A stretch of DNA of 64,000 nt from JARBUG01 sp035628915 (GCA_035628915.1 DASPIW010000021.1:45500-109499); one strand, 5' to 3'. Counted from the first letter of the stretch, positions 8,589-16,818 are shown. Made by a program: numbers and translations. Notes: generated by a model from the sequence alone, not told the origin.

Positions 8589-8918
8589 GTGGAACTGTCG
8601 CTGGCCTCCCGCATTTTGGGTGCTTTCCTGATCGCACTGGGCGTCACCCTCGGGGGCAGCCTGAGCGGTGCGGCAGCATCTGTCCTGACCGGCGGTCACC
8701 CCATGGACCGGCTGCAGTATCTGGCGGGGGAAATGCGGCTCTGGGGCATTCTGGTGGCGCTCAGCGGCAGCTTCGAGCCGCTGCGCAATCTCGAACAGGG
8801 GCTCTTCGCAGGGCAGGTCCGGGTGCTGGGCAGGCAGGTATTGCTGCTCTTCGCCGCGCTGACCGGCGCCCACGTGGCCTTCCTGCTGCTGCTGCATCTG
8901 GCGGGGCGCCGGCGTTGA
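8589..8918 (+). CDS. ytrH: YtrH-family sporulation membrane protein
   Basis: The 109-residue hydrophobic protein has about three membrane segments. IALGVTLGGSLSG, LTGGHPM, WGILVALSG, and LEQGLF followed by a final LLLFAALTGAH agree with what I recall of B. subtilis YtrH in order and length. YtrH is a mother-cell membrane protein needed for efficient spore formation. A GTG at 8589 is preferred because GAGGTG ends 6 bases before it; an in-frame GTG at 8580 lies within that site. It overlaps the following ytrI-like gene, the partner it also has in Bacillus. This is good evidence for an endospore former. Confidence 0.8.
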   Translation: MELSLASRILGAFLIALGVTLGGSLSGAAASVLTGGHPMDRLQYLAGEMRLWGILVALSGSFEPLRNLEQGLFAGQVRVLGRQVLLLFAALTGAHVAFLLLLHLAGRRR

Positions 8919-9382
8919 GCCGCCGGTCAACGGCCCTGCGCCTGGCGGCAGCGTTCATGACCGGTGTGGCCTGCTCGCTCTGGCTGTTCCCCGTCCTGGC
9001 CGGCCCGGCCGTCCAGAGCCTGCGGCTGGAGCGGGACGAAGCCCGGGGCCGGGTCGAAACGCTGGAGACGGAGGTTCGAAAGCTCAAGGAGAGCCTGCAG
9101 AGCCGCCAGAGCAGTCCGGCGGTCAAGCGGATCTATGTGCAGGTGGAAGGACCGGACGACCGGGTGGTGCTGGAAGCCGAACGCCGGCTGAAAAAACAGC
9201 TGACGGAGCAGTATGCCGGGCACGCGGTCGATGACATCAGTTCGTTTCTCCTGGCGCGCCGGCTGCAGGGCGGTATCCTAGAGATTGACGGCCTGCGCTA
9301 TCAGCTTGATCTCGATTTGGTGGTGGTGGGACCCGAACTTGCCATATATGGCGTGCTGAATCCCGTAAAGGGTATTCGTTGA
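8915..9382 (+). CDS. ytrI: YtrI-like sporulation membrane protein
   Basis: The protein has 155 residues. A TTG start overlaps the ytrH stop (TTGA). It has one N-terminal membrane segment (about residues 9-29), then a coiled coil rich in Glu/Arg/Leu (about 35-67), then a mixed domain ending in RYQLDLDLVVVG. Length, topology and position next to ytrH match YtrI, which acts with YtrH in the forespore or mother-cell membrane. Sequence similarity by eye is modest, so the call rests partly on gene order. Confidence 0.68.
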   Translation: MSRRSTALRLAAAFMTGVACSLWLFPVLAGPAVQSLRLERDEARGRVETLETEVRKLKESLQSRQSSPAVKRIYVQVEGPDDRVVLEAERRLKKQLTEQYAGHAVDDISSFLLARRLQGGILEIDGLRYQLDLDLVVVGPELAIYGVLNPVKGIR

Positions 9383-9425
9383 AATTATCCCATGTGAATG
9401 ATGTAACAAAATAATTGGACAGTTG

Positions 9426-9454
9426 TTGACCCTTGGGCCACGGCCTGTTACGAT
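9426..9454 (+). promoter_or_regulatory. Sigma-A-type promoter of the split-protease gene
   Basis: TTGACC (9426-9431), a 17-base spacer and TACGAT (9449-9454) give a good housekeeping promoter. The start codon at 9564 leaves a leader of about 100 bases. Confidence 0.7.
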
Positions 9455-9563
9455 AGTGCTACAAAGACCAACTATCCATTTGGGGGGTGTACAGGCCGTC
9501 AAGCCTGCGCCCCCTATTGTGTTAGATTGGAGGGTCATACCAGTTCCAAAGGAGGGTGAATCG

Positions 9564-12371
9564 ATGGATCTGCTCGAGTTGAAAAGCCAGCTTCCCAAGG
9601 TGCAGGACCAGCTTCTCAAAAAGCCCAACGCCGTAGGGGTCGCCGTAGCCGAGAAGATCGCCAGAGGTAAGCCCACCGGCCAACTAGGCCTGACCGTGCT
9701 CGTCAGGAAGAAAATGGACGCGGCTGCCTTGCGCCCCGACGACCTGATTCCGTCCACGATTAAGGGGATCCGGACCGATGTGGTCGAAGTCGGCGAGATC
9801 GTTGCACAGAGCAACGCAACCCTGCAGCGCCCGGCCCCGGCCGGCGTATCGATCGGGCATCCCGGCGTGGGGGCCGGCACCCTCGGTTACTTCCTACGCA
9901 GCGAAGTCGACAGCCAGCTCTACATCCTGTCCAACAACCATATCATGGCCGCCGCCAACCGGGGGCGGTACGGCGACAATATTCTGCAGCCCGGCACCGG
10001 CGACGGCGGGCAGAATCCCCGCGACAGCGTGGCGACGCTCTTCCGGTTTCCGATGCTGGAGCAGGGCGCAACCGTCGATTGCGCGCTGGCCCGGGTCACG
10101 GCTGCGCACAAGGTAGCGGTGGCGGCCCTGGACGGCTTCAGCGACAGCCGGTCGGTGCCCGGCCCCTTCGGACCGGAGCACCAGGGGGGAGACATCGCCG
10201 TAGCCGACATAAACGGCAGCGGGCGCCCCGACCTGGTCGTTTTCAAGCTGGACAATCCGAATGGCGAGAACAGAGGATACTATCGGGTCCTCTGGGACCT
10301 TGACAGCGACGGCAAGGTGCTCCCAAGCAACTGGACGGAATGGATCCCTGTGCCGGGCTGGTGGGGAGCGGAAAGCATGGGCGCCGGCATCGCTCTGGCC
10401 GACATCAGCCAAAATGGGCAACCAGACCTGCTCATCTTCCACATCGATAACCCGCACGGGGAGAACCGGGGATACTACCGCATCGGCTGGGATTTGGATG
10501 GAGAAGGCCATGCCACCGGCGGCTGGACGGAGCCGATTCCCATTCCGGAGTGGTGGGGAGAGGAGACCCGCGCCGCCGGCGTCGCCATGGCCGATATCAA
10601 CGGCAACGGGCAGCTTGATCTGGTCGTCTTCCACATTGACAAGCCGCACGGCGCCAACCGGGGGTACTACCGCATCGGGTGGAATCTGAATGCGAAAGGC
10701 ATTCCCGCCTTCTGGACCGAGGCCATTCCCATCGAAGGCTGGTGGGGTTACGATACCCAGGGTGCGGGCATCTGCATGTCGGACGTCAACGGCGACGGCA
10801 GGCCGGAACTGATCGTCGTGCATGTGGACAATCCCGATGGCGAGAACTCCATCTGGTACCGGGTGGGCATCGGGCTGCAGCATGACGGCCGGCCCCTGCG
10901 GTGGTCCATCCCCCGGCAGGTGGCCGGCTGGGTGGGGCGCTTCAGCCAGGGCGGCGGCGTGGCGACCACCGACCTGAACGGCGACGGCCTGCCCGACCTG
11001 ATTCTCTTCCACATCGACAGCCCGATCGGCGAAAACGCAGGCTTCTACCGGGTCGCCAACTGCTTTGCGCCCCACGAGTTCCGGTGGGCCGATCCCCTGC
11101 GGGGGGCGGCGCCCGCCGTGCTGAACGAGCGGCTGTGGAAGACTGGGCGCACGACGGAATTGACCAGCGGGACGGTCCGCGGCCTCTGCGCCACCGTCAA
11201 TGTCAGCTATCCGGAGACGAATCTGGGGACCATCACACTGCAGGATCAGATTCTGATTCAGCCCGCCATCAGCCAGACCGGTGACTCCGGCGCCGTGGCG
11301 ATCAACGATCAGGGGCGCATCTCCGGACTGCTCTGCGCCGGGTCCCCCAACGTATCGGTGGCCAACCGCATCGAGAATGTCCTGGAGGCGCTGCGCTGCA
11401 GCGATGTGCGCATGGTGCCGGGCTGGTTCGGCGAAATCAGCCAGACGGCGGACGTGGCCCTGTGGGACGTGAGCGGCAACGGGCGCCCGGATATGCTGAT
11501 TTACCATGTTGACAACCCGGAGGACGGGGGCAACCGGGGCTTCTACCGGATTGGCTGGAGCGTGGACGGCAACGGCCAGGTAACCGGCGGCTGGACGCAG
11601 CCGATTCCCATTCCGGGCTGGTGGGGCAAGGAGAGCCAGCGGGGCGGCATCGCCCTGGCGGACTTGAATAAGAATGGGCGGCCGGATCTGATCGTATTCA
11701 ACATCGACAACCCGCAGGGCGAGAACCGCGGGTACTACCGCATCGGGTGGAATCTCGACCAGATCGGCAACGTGACCGGCGGCTGGACGCAGCCGCTGCC
11801 GATTCCGGGCTGGTGGGGACACTTCAGCGAAGGCGGCAGCATCTCCGTGGCGGATATCAACGGCAATGGCCGTCCCGACCTGATTCTCTTCCACATCGAC
11901 AATCCGCACGGAGAGATGCGGGGCTTCTACCGCATCGGGTGGGATCTGGATGCGGATGGGAACGTGACGGGCGGCTGGACGGAGCCGACGCCTGTGCCGG
12001 GCTGGTGGGGCCATGATAGCCAGGGCGCCGGCATCGAGGTGATCAACCTGGGCGGCACCGGGCTGCTCGATCTGATCCTCTTCCACATCGACAACCCGAC
12101 GAGCGGGAGCCGCGGCTACTACCGGATTGGCTGGGATGTGGACGCCACCGGCAACGTGACAGGCGGCTGGACCGACCCGATGCCGATTCCGGGCTGGTGG
12201 GGCGTCGATTCCCACAGCGGTGGCATCGCGATGGCCGACCTGAGCGGCAGCGGGCGCCCGGATATGGTGGTGCTGCATGTCGACAAGCCGGAAGAAGTGA
12301 ACCGGGCCTGCTGGCGGGTGCTCTTCGACTTGCTGCCTAACGGGCAGCCGGCAGGGTGGTTTATTGCGTGA
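9564..12371 (+). CDS. Trypsin/NAL1-like protease domain split by FG-GAP/VCBS-type propeller repeats
   Basis: The start at 9564 follows AAAGGAGGGTGA with ideal spacing and gives 935 residues. The N-terminus (PNAVGVAVAEKIARGKPTGQ) resembles NAL1-like peptidases. A protease-like triad is visible: His126 in SNNHIM, Asp172 in TVDCALARV, Ser575 in TGDSGAV. Asp and Ser lie about 400 residues apart because five repeats of about 64 residues sit between them (about 208-509). Five more follow the domain (about 628-935). Each repeat contains DINGNGRPDL (a calcium-loop-like turn), FHIDNPHGENRGYYRIGWDL and PIPGWWG. No signal peptide is evident, so location is uncertain. It could be an active protease, or a scaffold if the triad does not assemble. 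Confidence 0.75.
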   Translation: MDLLELKSQLPKVQDQLLKKPNAVGVAVAEKIARGKPTGQLGLTVLVRKKMDAAALRPDDLIPSTIKGIRTDVVEVGEIVAQSNATLQRPAPAGVSIGHPGVGAGTLGYFLRSEVDSQLYILSNNHIMAAANRGRYGDNILQPGTGDGGQNPRDSVATLFRFPMLEQGATVDCALARVTAAHKVAVAALDGFSDSRSVPGPFGPEHQGGDIAVADINGSGRPDLVVFKLDNPNGENRGYYRVLWDLDSDGKVLPSNWTEWIPVPGWWGAESMGAGIALADISQNGQPDLLIFHIDNPHGENRGYYRIGWDLDGEGHATGGWTEPIPIPEWWGEETRAAGVAMADINGNGQLDLVVFHIDKPHGANRGYYRIGWNLNAKGIPAFWTEAIPIEGWWGYDTQGAGICMSDVNGDGRPELIVVHVDNPDGENSIWYRVGIGLQHDGRPLRWSIPRQVAGWVGRFSQGGGVATTDLNGDGLPDLILFHIDSPIGENAGFYRVANCFAPHEFRWADPLRGAAPAVLNERLWKTGRTTELTSGTVRGLCATVNVSYPETNLGTITLQDQILIQPAISQTGDSGAVAINDQGRISGLLCAGSPNVSVANRIENVLEALRCSDVRMVPGWFGEISQTADVALWDVSGNGRPDMLIYHVDNPEDGGNRGFYRIGWSVDGNGQVTGGWTQPIPIPGWWGKESQRGGIALADLNKNGRPDLIVFNIDNPQGENRGYYRIGWNLDQIGNVTGGWTQPLPIPGWWGHFSEGGSISVADINGNGRPDLILFHIDNPHGEMRGFYRIGWDLDADGNVTGGWTEPTPVPGWWGHDSQGAGIEVINLGGTGLLDLILFHIDNPTSGSRGYYRIGWDVDATGNVTGGWTDPMPIPGWWGVDSHSGGIAMADLSGSGRPDMVVLHVDKPEEVNRACWRVLFDLLPNGQPAGWFIA

Positions 12372-12385
12372 GTTTACGCGGGGAA

Positions 12386-12413
12386 GATGCCCCGGGGCGG
12401 CGCCCGGGGCATC
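12386..12413 (+). terminator. Intrinsic terminator
   Basis: GATGCCCCGGG (12386-12396) pairs with CCCGGGGCATC (12403-12413) 15 bases after the protease gene, and TCTCTGTG follows. It separates the long gene from the next one. Confidence 0.75.
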
Positions 12414-12456
12414 TCTCTGTGAGGCAACTGAAACACTAACTCGAAGGGGTGGCCGC

Positions 12457-12843
12457 ATGAAACGTGTCACCGGTATCGGCGGAGTCTTCTTCAAGTCCAA
12501 GGATCCGAAGCGCCTTGGCGAGTGGTATCGTACACACCTGGGATTGCACGTTGAAGAATGGGGAGGCGTTGTATTCCACTGGGCCTCTCCGGACAACCCG
12601 AGCGGGATCGGAACCACGATCTGGAGCCCGTTTGACGAGAATACCGCGTACTTCTCACCGAGCCAGGCGAGCTTTATGATCAATTTCCGAGTGGAAGACC
12701 TTCACGCGCTTCTAGCCCTTCTCCGCCACGAGGGCTGCGAGGTGGATGATAAGGTTGAGGAATCGGAGTACGGCAAGTTCGGTTGGGTCATGGACCCGGA
12801 AGGCAATCGCGTTGAGCTGTGGCAGCCGCCGGAGGGCCGATGA
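12457..12843 (+). CDS. VOC-family (glyoxalase/bleomycin-resistance fold) protein
   Basis: The 128-residue protein starts at the ATG at 12457, after GAAGGGG. It has the VOC pattern: GIGGVFFKSKDPKRLGEWY at the N-terminus, FRVEDLHALLALL in the middle and WVMDPEGNRVELWQP at the end, with the Glu in VELW as the usual second-module metal ligand. The fold serves many metal-dependent enzymes (glyoxalases, dioxygenases, thiol transferases), so no reaction can be given. A strong hairpin follows and the next gene is convergent. Confidence 0.85.
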   Translation: MKRVTGIGGVFFKSKDPKRLGEWYRTHLGLHVEEWGGVVFHWASPDNPSGIGTTIWSPFDENTAYFSPSQASFMINFRVEDLHALLALLRHEGCEVDDKVEESEYGKFGWVMDPEGNRVELWQPPEGR

Positions 12844-12850
12844 CGCAACT

Positions 12851-12881
12851 CCAGGCAGCTTGAGCTGGTCAAGCTGCCTGG
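12851..12881. terminator. Bidirectional hairpin between convergent genes
   Basis: CCAGGCAGCTTGA (12851-12863) and TCAAGCTGCCTGG (12869-12881) form a perfect 13-bp stem with a 5-base loop. It lies between the stops of the VOC gene (+) and the HAD gene (-), so it can serve both. Confidence 0.7.
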
Positions 12882-12888
12882 TGCGGCC

Positions 12889-13617
12889 CTAAAACCTGCA
12901 ATAGGCGCTGGGTACCAGCGTCGCCCGCCCCGGCACCGTCCCGGCCCGGAACCCCTTCAGGCCCGCGGCCAGCACTCGCTGCACGTCCACGAAGCTCTCG
13001 AAGGGGAAGAAGGGGGAGCCGTGCGCGGCGAGGTGCCGGGCCAGGTGATCCTTGGCGAAGACCCAGTCGGCGAAGGCGGCGGCGTACGTATCGCTCGTAC
13101 CGTCCCCAATGTAGACCACACGGGCGCCCGACTCCCGCGCCCGCTTCGCAACCGCCGCCTTGCAGCAGCCGCACCGGTCGCACGCCGGATTCCCATGGGG
13201 GAACTCCAGGCGGCCCGGTCCGGGCATCTCATTACAGAAGACCGGCAGCTCGCCCAATCCCTCCCGGCCCAGTATCCGGTCGATGTAGAACCAGAACCCG
13301 TCGCTCACCACGGCTGCGGGAATTCCCTGAGCCCGGCACCAACGGACGAAGCCCGGAAAATGGGGGTCCACGGCGACGCTGCCCGCCAACTCCTCGGCCC
13401 GGGCCATATCGGCGCGGGCCATCGAATCGAGCCAGAAGATCCGCGACCCGACTTCACCGGTGCGAAACCGGCGCCGTGTCTCTTCTGAGGGCGGACACAG
13501 CTCCTCTACAACCAGGTCTCCTACATCGACCTGACTGATGGTGAAATCGAAGTCGCTCAAAACCACGAGCGGCGCCTGGGAGACGCCGCTCCAAAATGCT
13601 TCGGTGGCAGCCCTCAA
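12889..13617 (-). CDS. HAD-superfamily (MtnX/SerB-like) phosphatase
   Basis: It carries the HAD motifs: DFDFTIS near the N-terminus (nucleophile and acid Asp), VVSDGF (motif II Ser), the Lys of CGCCKAAV, and YIGDGTSD (acidic motif IV). A CxxCGCCK cluster after it is typical of MtnX, the 2-hydroxy-3-keto-5-methylthiopentenyl-1-phosphate phosphatase of methionine salvage. I take the TTG at 13617 (complement) as start because it overlaps the upstream peptidase stop (TTGA), giving 242 residues. A start at 13674 would create a 60-base overlap. No other methionine-salvage genes are nearby, so the substrate stays open. Confidence 0.78.
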   Translation of the reverse strand: MRAATEAFWSGVSQAPLVVLSDFDFTISQVDVGDLVVEELCPPSEETRRRFRTGEVGSRIFWLDSMARADMARAEELAGSVAVDPHFPGFVRWCRAQGIPAAVVSDGFWFYIDRILGREGLGELPVFCNEMPGPGRLEFPHGNPACDRCGCCKAAVAKRARESGARVVYIGDGTSDTYAAAFADWVFAKDHLARHLAAHGSPFFPFESFVDVQRVLAAGLKGFRAGTVPGRATLVPSAYCRF

Positions 13618-14654
13618 CCTTTCAGGTACTCCAGCATCAGCCAGGCTGTGGCCTCCAGCGAGTCGACATGGCACCGCTCGTAGGAATGCGATGCGTCGAT
13701 ACCCGGGCCCACCAGGGCGGCCTTGAACTGGCCGCCGGCCCGCAGGGCGGCGCTGGCGTCGGAGCCGTAGTACGGATAGATGTCCACTTTGTACGGAATC
13801 CCCTGGTCGGACGCGAGATACTGCAGGCGGCGGGAGAGCTCATAGTCGTAGGGGCCGCTGGAGTCCTTCACGCAGATGGTCGCGGAGTACTCATCGCTGG
13901 CTTGCCCCTCGCCGACGGCGGCCATATCCAGGGCGATCACTTCGGCGGCTTCCGGTGGAAAGACGCCCGCGGCACCGTGCCCGACCTCCTCGTAGTTGGT
14001 CAGGACGAAATGGGTGGTGGCGGCGAGTGCGACTTTCTCCTGGACGATATGCCTCGCGAGGCCCAGCAGAATGCCGGCGCAGGCCTTGTCGTCGAGATGG
14101 CGGGATTTGACGAAGCCCGTCTCGGTCAGGACCGCCCGGGGGTCGAGCGAAACGAAGTCGCCGACCTGAATGCCTATGGACTCCACGTCCTCTTTCGACC
14201 TGACTTTTTCGTCAAGGCGGACCTCCATGTTCTGCTCATTGCGCTCCTGCTTGTCGTGCTCCGGCCCGTGCACGTGGGTGCTGGCCTTGGTGACGAGAAT
14301 AGTCCCCGTGTAGGTCTTGCCTTCCACGGTATGGACGGATACATACTCGCCTTCCACCGTATTCATGGAATAACCGCCGATTTTGGTCAGCCGCAGGCGG
14401 CCATTGCACTTGATCTCCTTGACCATGGCCCCGAGGGTGTCCACATGGGCGGCGAGGACCCGGTGGTTCTCCGTGTCGTTGCCGGCCAGGGTGGCAACGA
14501 GCGCGCCTTTCCGGGTCCGGCGGGTCGCAATGCCCAACTGGCGGAACTCCTGCTCCATATAGGCGATCGCCGCATCCGTAAAGCCAGTGGGGCTTGGTAT
14601 TCTACAGAGATCGATAATGCGCCCGGCTATGTACGAGACATCAATCTGTGCCAT
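13614..14654 (-). CDS. M42-family metallopeptidase (FrvX/YsdC-type aminopeptidase)
   Basis: The protein has 346 residues. The di-metal M42 site is clear: AAHVDTLGAMV (His and Asp ligands), SRHLDDKACAG (bridging Asp), NYEEVGHGAAG (catalytic Glu and Glu ligand), VIALDMA (Asp ligand), and HSYERCHVDSLEA near the end (His ligand). M42 enzymes are large cytosolic aminopeptidases that trim peptides, with two divalent metals per subunit. The gene is first in an operon with the HAD phosphatase, with which it overlaps by 4 bases. Confidence 0.9.
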   Translation of the reverse strand: MAQIDVSYIAGRIIDLCRIPSPTGFTDAAIAYMEQEFRQLGIATRRTRKGALVATLAGNDTENHRVLAAHVDTLGAMVKEIKCNGRLRLTKIGGYSMNTVEGEYVSVHTVEGKTYTGTILVTKASTHVHGPEHDKQERNEQNMEVRLDEKVRSKEDVESIGIQVGDFVSLDPRAVLTETGFVKSRHLDDKACAGILLGLARHIVQEKVALAATTHFVLTNYEEVGHGAAGVFPPEAAEVIALDMAAVGEGQASDEYSATICVKDSSGPYDYELSRRLQYLASDQGIPYKVDIYPYYGSDASAALRAGGQFKAALVGPGIDASHSYERCHVDSLEATAWLMLEYLKG

Positions 14655-14761
14655 AAACGGACCTCCGTTACTCGGTGTTGCTCAACATTTCCATTGTACC
14701 ACTTCCGCAGGAAAGGGAAAGCCAAAGGCGGGATTCTTTTCTGGATGACGGCCTGCAGCCC

Positions 14762-14770
14762 TGCTATACT
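14762..14770 (+). promoter_or_regulatory. Extended -10 promoter
   Basis: TGC followed by TATACT lies about 60 bases upstream of the small membrane-protein gene at 14831, in the divergent gap after the M42 gene. The -35 side is weak. Confidence 0.45.
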
Positions 14771-14830
14771 GAACCTTAAGGGAAGTCTGCGTGTTTGCGC
14801 GGGCGCCCGTGGCCGAAGGAGGGCGAAACC

Positions 14831-15217
14831 GTGAAAGCGTTCCTGTACCTATTCGGAAGCGTCACGCTGCTGGCGGCTTCGCTGACCATGGCATTGCTGC
14901 CGCGCCTTTCTCCCTCGCTCTGGATCTTCACCCTTGGCGGTGGTCTCCTGAGCGGCCTGATTGCCGGCAGTTGGACGATCCTGAGCGCCTCCGCGGGGTC
15001 GTGGCCGCGCCTGCGAACGGGTCCGGTCCTGATGGCAGCCGGCCTGCTGGCAGTAGGACTTGGCCTATGGGACCGCTGGTGGCTTGAGATCGCCTGGGGC
15101 GTGGTGGGGCTCCTCGTAGGAATCCCGCTCTGGCTGGCGCGCCGGTCCCGCAGAAGGGAAGGGCTTCACGAGCCGGCGGGCGTCCGGCCGCCCCTGGGCA
15201 GGCGTGAGCAGTTCTGA
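14831..15217 (+). CDS. Small membrane protein of unknown function
   Basis: The GTG start at 14831 has GAAGGAGGG about 8 bases upstream. The 128-residue product has about four membrane segments (starting near residues 4, 28, 56 and 81), a positively charged LARRSRRREG after the last helix and a short polar tail. I do not recognise the family. It lies 54 bases upstream of the next small gene and may share its transcript. Confidence 0.6.
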   Translation: MKAFLYLFGSVTLLAASLTMALLPRLSPSLWIFTLGGGLLSGLIAGSWTILSASAGSWPRLRTGPVLMAAGLLAVGLGLWDRWWLEIAWGVVGLLVGIPLWLARRSRRREGLHEPAGVRPPLGRREQF

Positions 15218-15271
15218 GAGCATGACGGCCGCCGGGTCGAGCCACACTAGTCGCCGAGGAGGCGATTGGGT

Positions 15272-15640
15272 TTGGGCCATACCGTCATCGGAGTATTCCG
15301 GCATAGCGGCGACGCCGACCTGGCGGCCGCGCATCTTCGGGAAGAGTATGCCCTGGAGGCCGGCGAATTGGACGTATTCGGCCAGGCGGAATGGGAGCGG
15401 ATGACCCCGCCGGCGCCCGAGGGCCTCGGGCTGGGGTATGCGGTCGCCCCGCTGGTTAACATGGGGCTGACAGGTGCCGCCATGGGCGATGAAGATCCAA
15501 TCGGCAAGCGGTGGGGCGACAAGGTAGTCCAGGGGCAGACGCTGGTGGTAGCGCGCACCGGAGACCCGGATATCGCCGTGGCCATGGCCCGCGAACTGCG
15601 GGTGACCGGGGCCGACCGGATCGACCTGCTGCCCCACTGA
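15272..15640 (+). CDS. Small protein with YflT/GsiB-17M-like (general stress) fold, tentative
   Basis: GAGGAGG (15256-15262) favours the TTG at 15272 (9-base spacing) over the in-frame TTG at 15266. The product has about 122 residues. The opening TVIGVFRHSGDADLAAAHL followed by LDVFGQ resembles the alternating strand/helix start of YflT-like general stress proteins, and TLVVARTGDPDIAVAMAREL repeats that pattern at the C-terminus, suggesting two related halves. There is no membrane segment. Function is unknown. A strong terminator follows. Confidence 0.6.
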   Translation: MGHTVIGVFRHSGDADLAAAHLREEYALEAGELDVFGQAEWERMTPPAPEGLGLGYAVAPLVNMGLTGAAMGDEDPIGKRWGDKVVQGQTLVVARTGDPDIAVAMARELRVTGADRIDLLPH

Positions 15641-15655
15641 AAGCCGCACCCCCCG

Positions 15656-15703
15656 GGGGCCGTCTGCATGCTTAGCGCCGCAGACGGCCCCTGCAAGTTT
15701 TTC
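15656..15703 (+). terminator. Intrinsic terminator
   Basis: GGGGCCGTCTGC (15656-15667) pairs with GCAGACGGCCCC (15680-15691). TGCAAG and a run of five T follow. Confidence 0.85.
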
Positions 15704-15803
15704 CTATCCGAGCAGGAGAATGGGAGATTATGGAGAAGAAGTAAGGGGGCCCTATCTCTTCGTCAGCGTCTGCGTCATTCCGGTGGCATGGAGGGGTGTC
15801 CGG

Positions 15804-16745
15804 GTGATTCGCTATGAGGAGCTGGCCGCAGCGGCACGCCGTGGGGACTGTGTGTTCGTGCTCGAGCACGCTGACGCGCTGCTGTTCCAGGGAGACTGCC
15901 CTGCCGACAAGGTCGGGTGGGTCTTCTATTACAAGTGTGACGCCGCACTTGGCTCCGACAAGCCCGTATTGGCCATCGCGGCCGGCGAGCAGGCTCTGAC
16001 CTGGGCCATCGCCCATAAGGACCGGGACCTCGAAGGCCGGGTGCGCATTCACCTGGGCTGTTCCATGCTGCGGCTGGGGCGCACCGCCGAGGCAGCCTCG
16101 CTCCTGGAGGGGTACCTCGCAGGCGTAAAAAAGCACCCGGAATGGAAAGAGAACGAGGACCTGGCCCGCGCCAACCTTGCGGTAGCGTACCGGCACTCCG
16201 GCCGCCTGTCCGACGCCGTGGCCCAGTACCGCAAGTCGCTGGAACTGCCAGAGTCGCGGCCCGGCTCCCACCTGCAAATCCGGCAGAACCTGGCGTGGGC
16301 GCTCCTGCTGCTGGGCGACGCCGCTGAAGCCAGAGCCCAGCTCGACGTGGTCGGCGCGCATGTACGCGATACCCTCTCTCTGGACAAAGCCATGTCGCTG
16401 TGGGTGGACCGGGCTGCGCTCTATCTCCTGGAGGGTGACACGGCAGGGGCGAAAGCCGCCTGCCACATGGTGCTGGAGGCGCTAGACGAAAAGAACCGGG
16501 CTGTCTATCTCGCGACCACCTACGTGACGCTGGGTCGAATCGCTTTGAATGAAGGGGACAGGGCGGAAGCCCAGCGGTGCTCCATGCTGGCCCGGACCCA
16601 TGCTGAAAAAGGAGAGCGGTGGGATTTGCACAACGAAGCGACCCGCCTTTGGGTCAGCGCGTCCGAGAAAGGAGGGACTACTGGTGAAGCGAGCGGTTTG
16701 GCTGCTGCTGTTCGCTTGCTTATTGTCGGTCGTGGCGGCCCATAG
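15804..16745 (+). CDS. TPR-repeat protein, candidate RRNPP-type peptide receptor
   Basis: The GTG at 15804, after GAGGGGTG, gives 313 residues; an in-frame ATG at 15720 would add 28. The N-terminal part is helical, without a helix-turn-helix. It is followed by at least five helical pairs of TPR type, for example ARANLAVAYRHSGRLSDAV, LAWALLLLGDAAEARAQL, ATTYVTLGRIALNEGDRAEA. There is no signal peptide, so the protein is cytosolic. Its 3' end overlaps by 62 bases a small gene encoding a secreted peptide, the arrangement of Rap-Phr and related systems in which the imported peptide binds the TPR protein. That role is inferred from architecture and layout only. Confidence 0.7.
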   Translation: MIRYEELAAAARRGDCVFVLEHADALLFQGDCPADKVGWVFYYKCDAALGSDKPVLAIAAGEQALTWAIAHKDRDLEGRVRIHLGCSMLRLGRTAEAASLLEGYLAGVKKHPEWKENEDLARANLAVAYRHSGRLSDAVAQYRKSLELPESRPGSHLQIRQNLAWALLLLGDAAEARAQLDVVGAHVRDTLSLDKAMSLWVDRAALYLLEGDTAGAKAACHMVLEALDEKNRAVYLATTYVTLGRIALNEGDRAEAQRCSMLARTHAEKGERWDLHNEATRLWVSASEKGGTTGEASGLAAAVRLLIVGRGGP

Positions 16746-16818
16746 CGCCCTGGCCGCCGAAGCAATCGATTTCCGCCCCGTGATCAGGGTCGACGGTGCG
16801 ATGCACTTTGGTCGTTGA
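16684..16818 (+). CDS. Secreted 44-residue peptide precursor (Phr-like)
   Basis: The start is GTG. AAAGGAGG (16668-16675) lies 8 bases upstream, as strong as any RBS in the window. The product is MKRAVWLLLFACLLSVVAAH followed by SALAAEAIDFRPVIRV and DGAMHFGR. This is a positively charged start, a hydrophobic core and a signal-peptidase site after SALA. A soluble tail of about 20 residues remains. The gene begins inside the TPR gene in another frame and ends before a hairpin. Phr pheromone precursors have this size, export signal and position, with the signal cut from the C-terminal region. No homology can be claimed by eye. Confidence 0.65.
   Translation: MKRAVWLLLFACLLSVVAAHSALAAEAIDFRPVIRVDGAMHFGR

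Noticed and set aside
9894..12683. 929-residue minus-strand frame opposite the repeat protein
   Set aside because: It is a shadow produced by the repetitive GC-rich gene on the other strand. It consists of His/Pro/Arg-rich repeats that mirror the sense codons.
16549..16818. 89-residue frame starting inside the TPR gene
   Set aside because: Only the last 44 residues, from the GTG at 16684, have an RBS and a signal peptide. The earlier part is the TPR gene out of frame.
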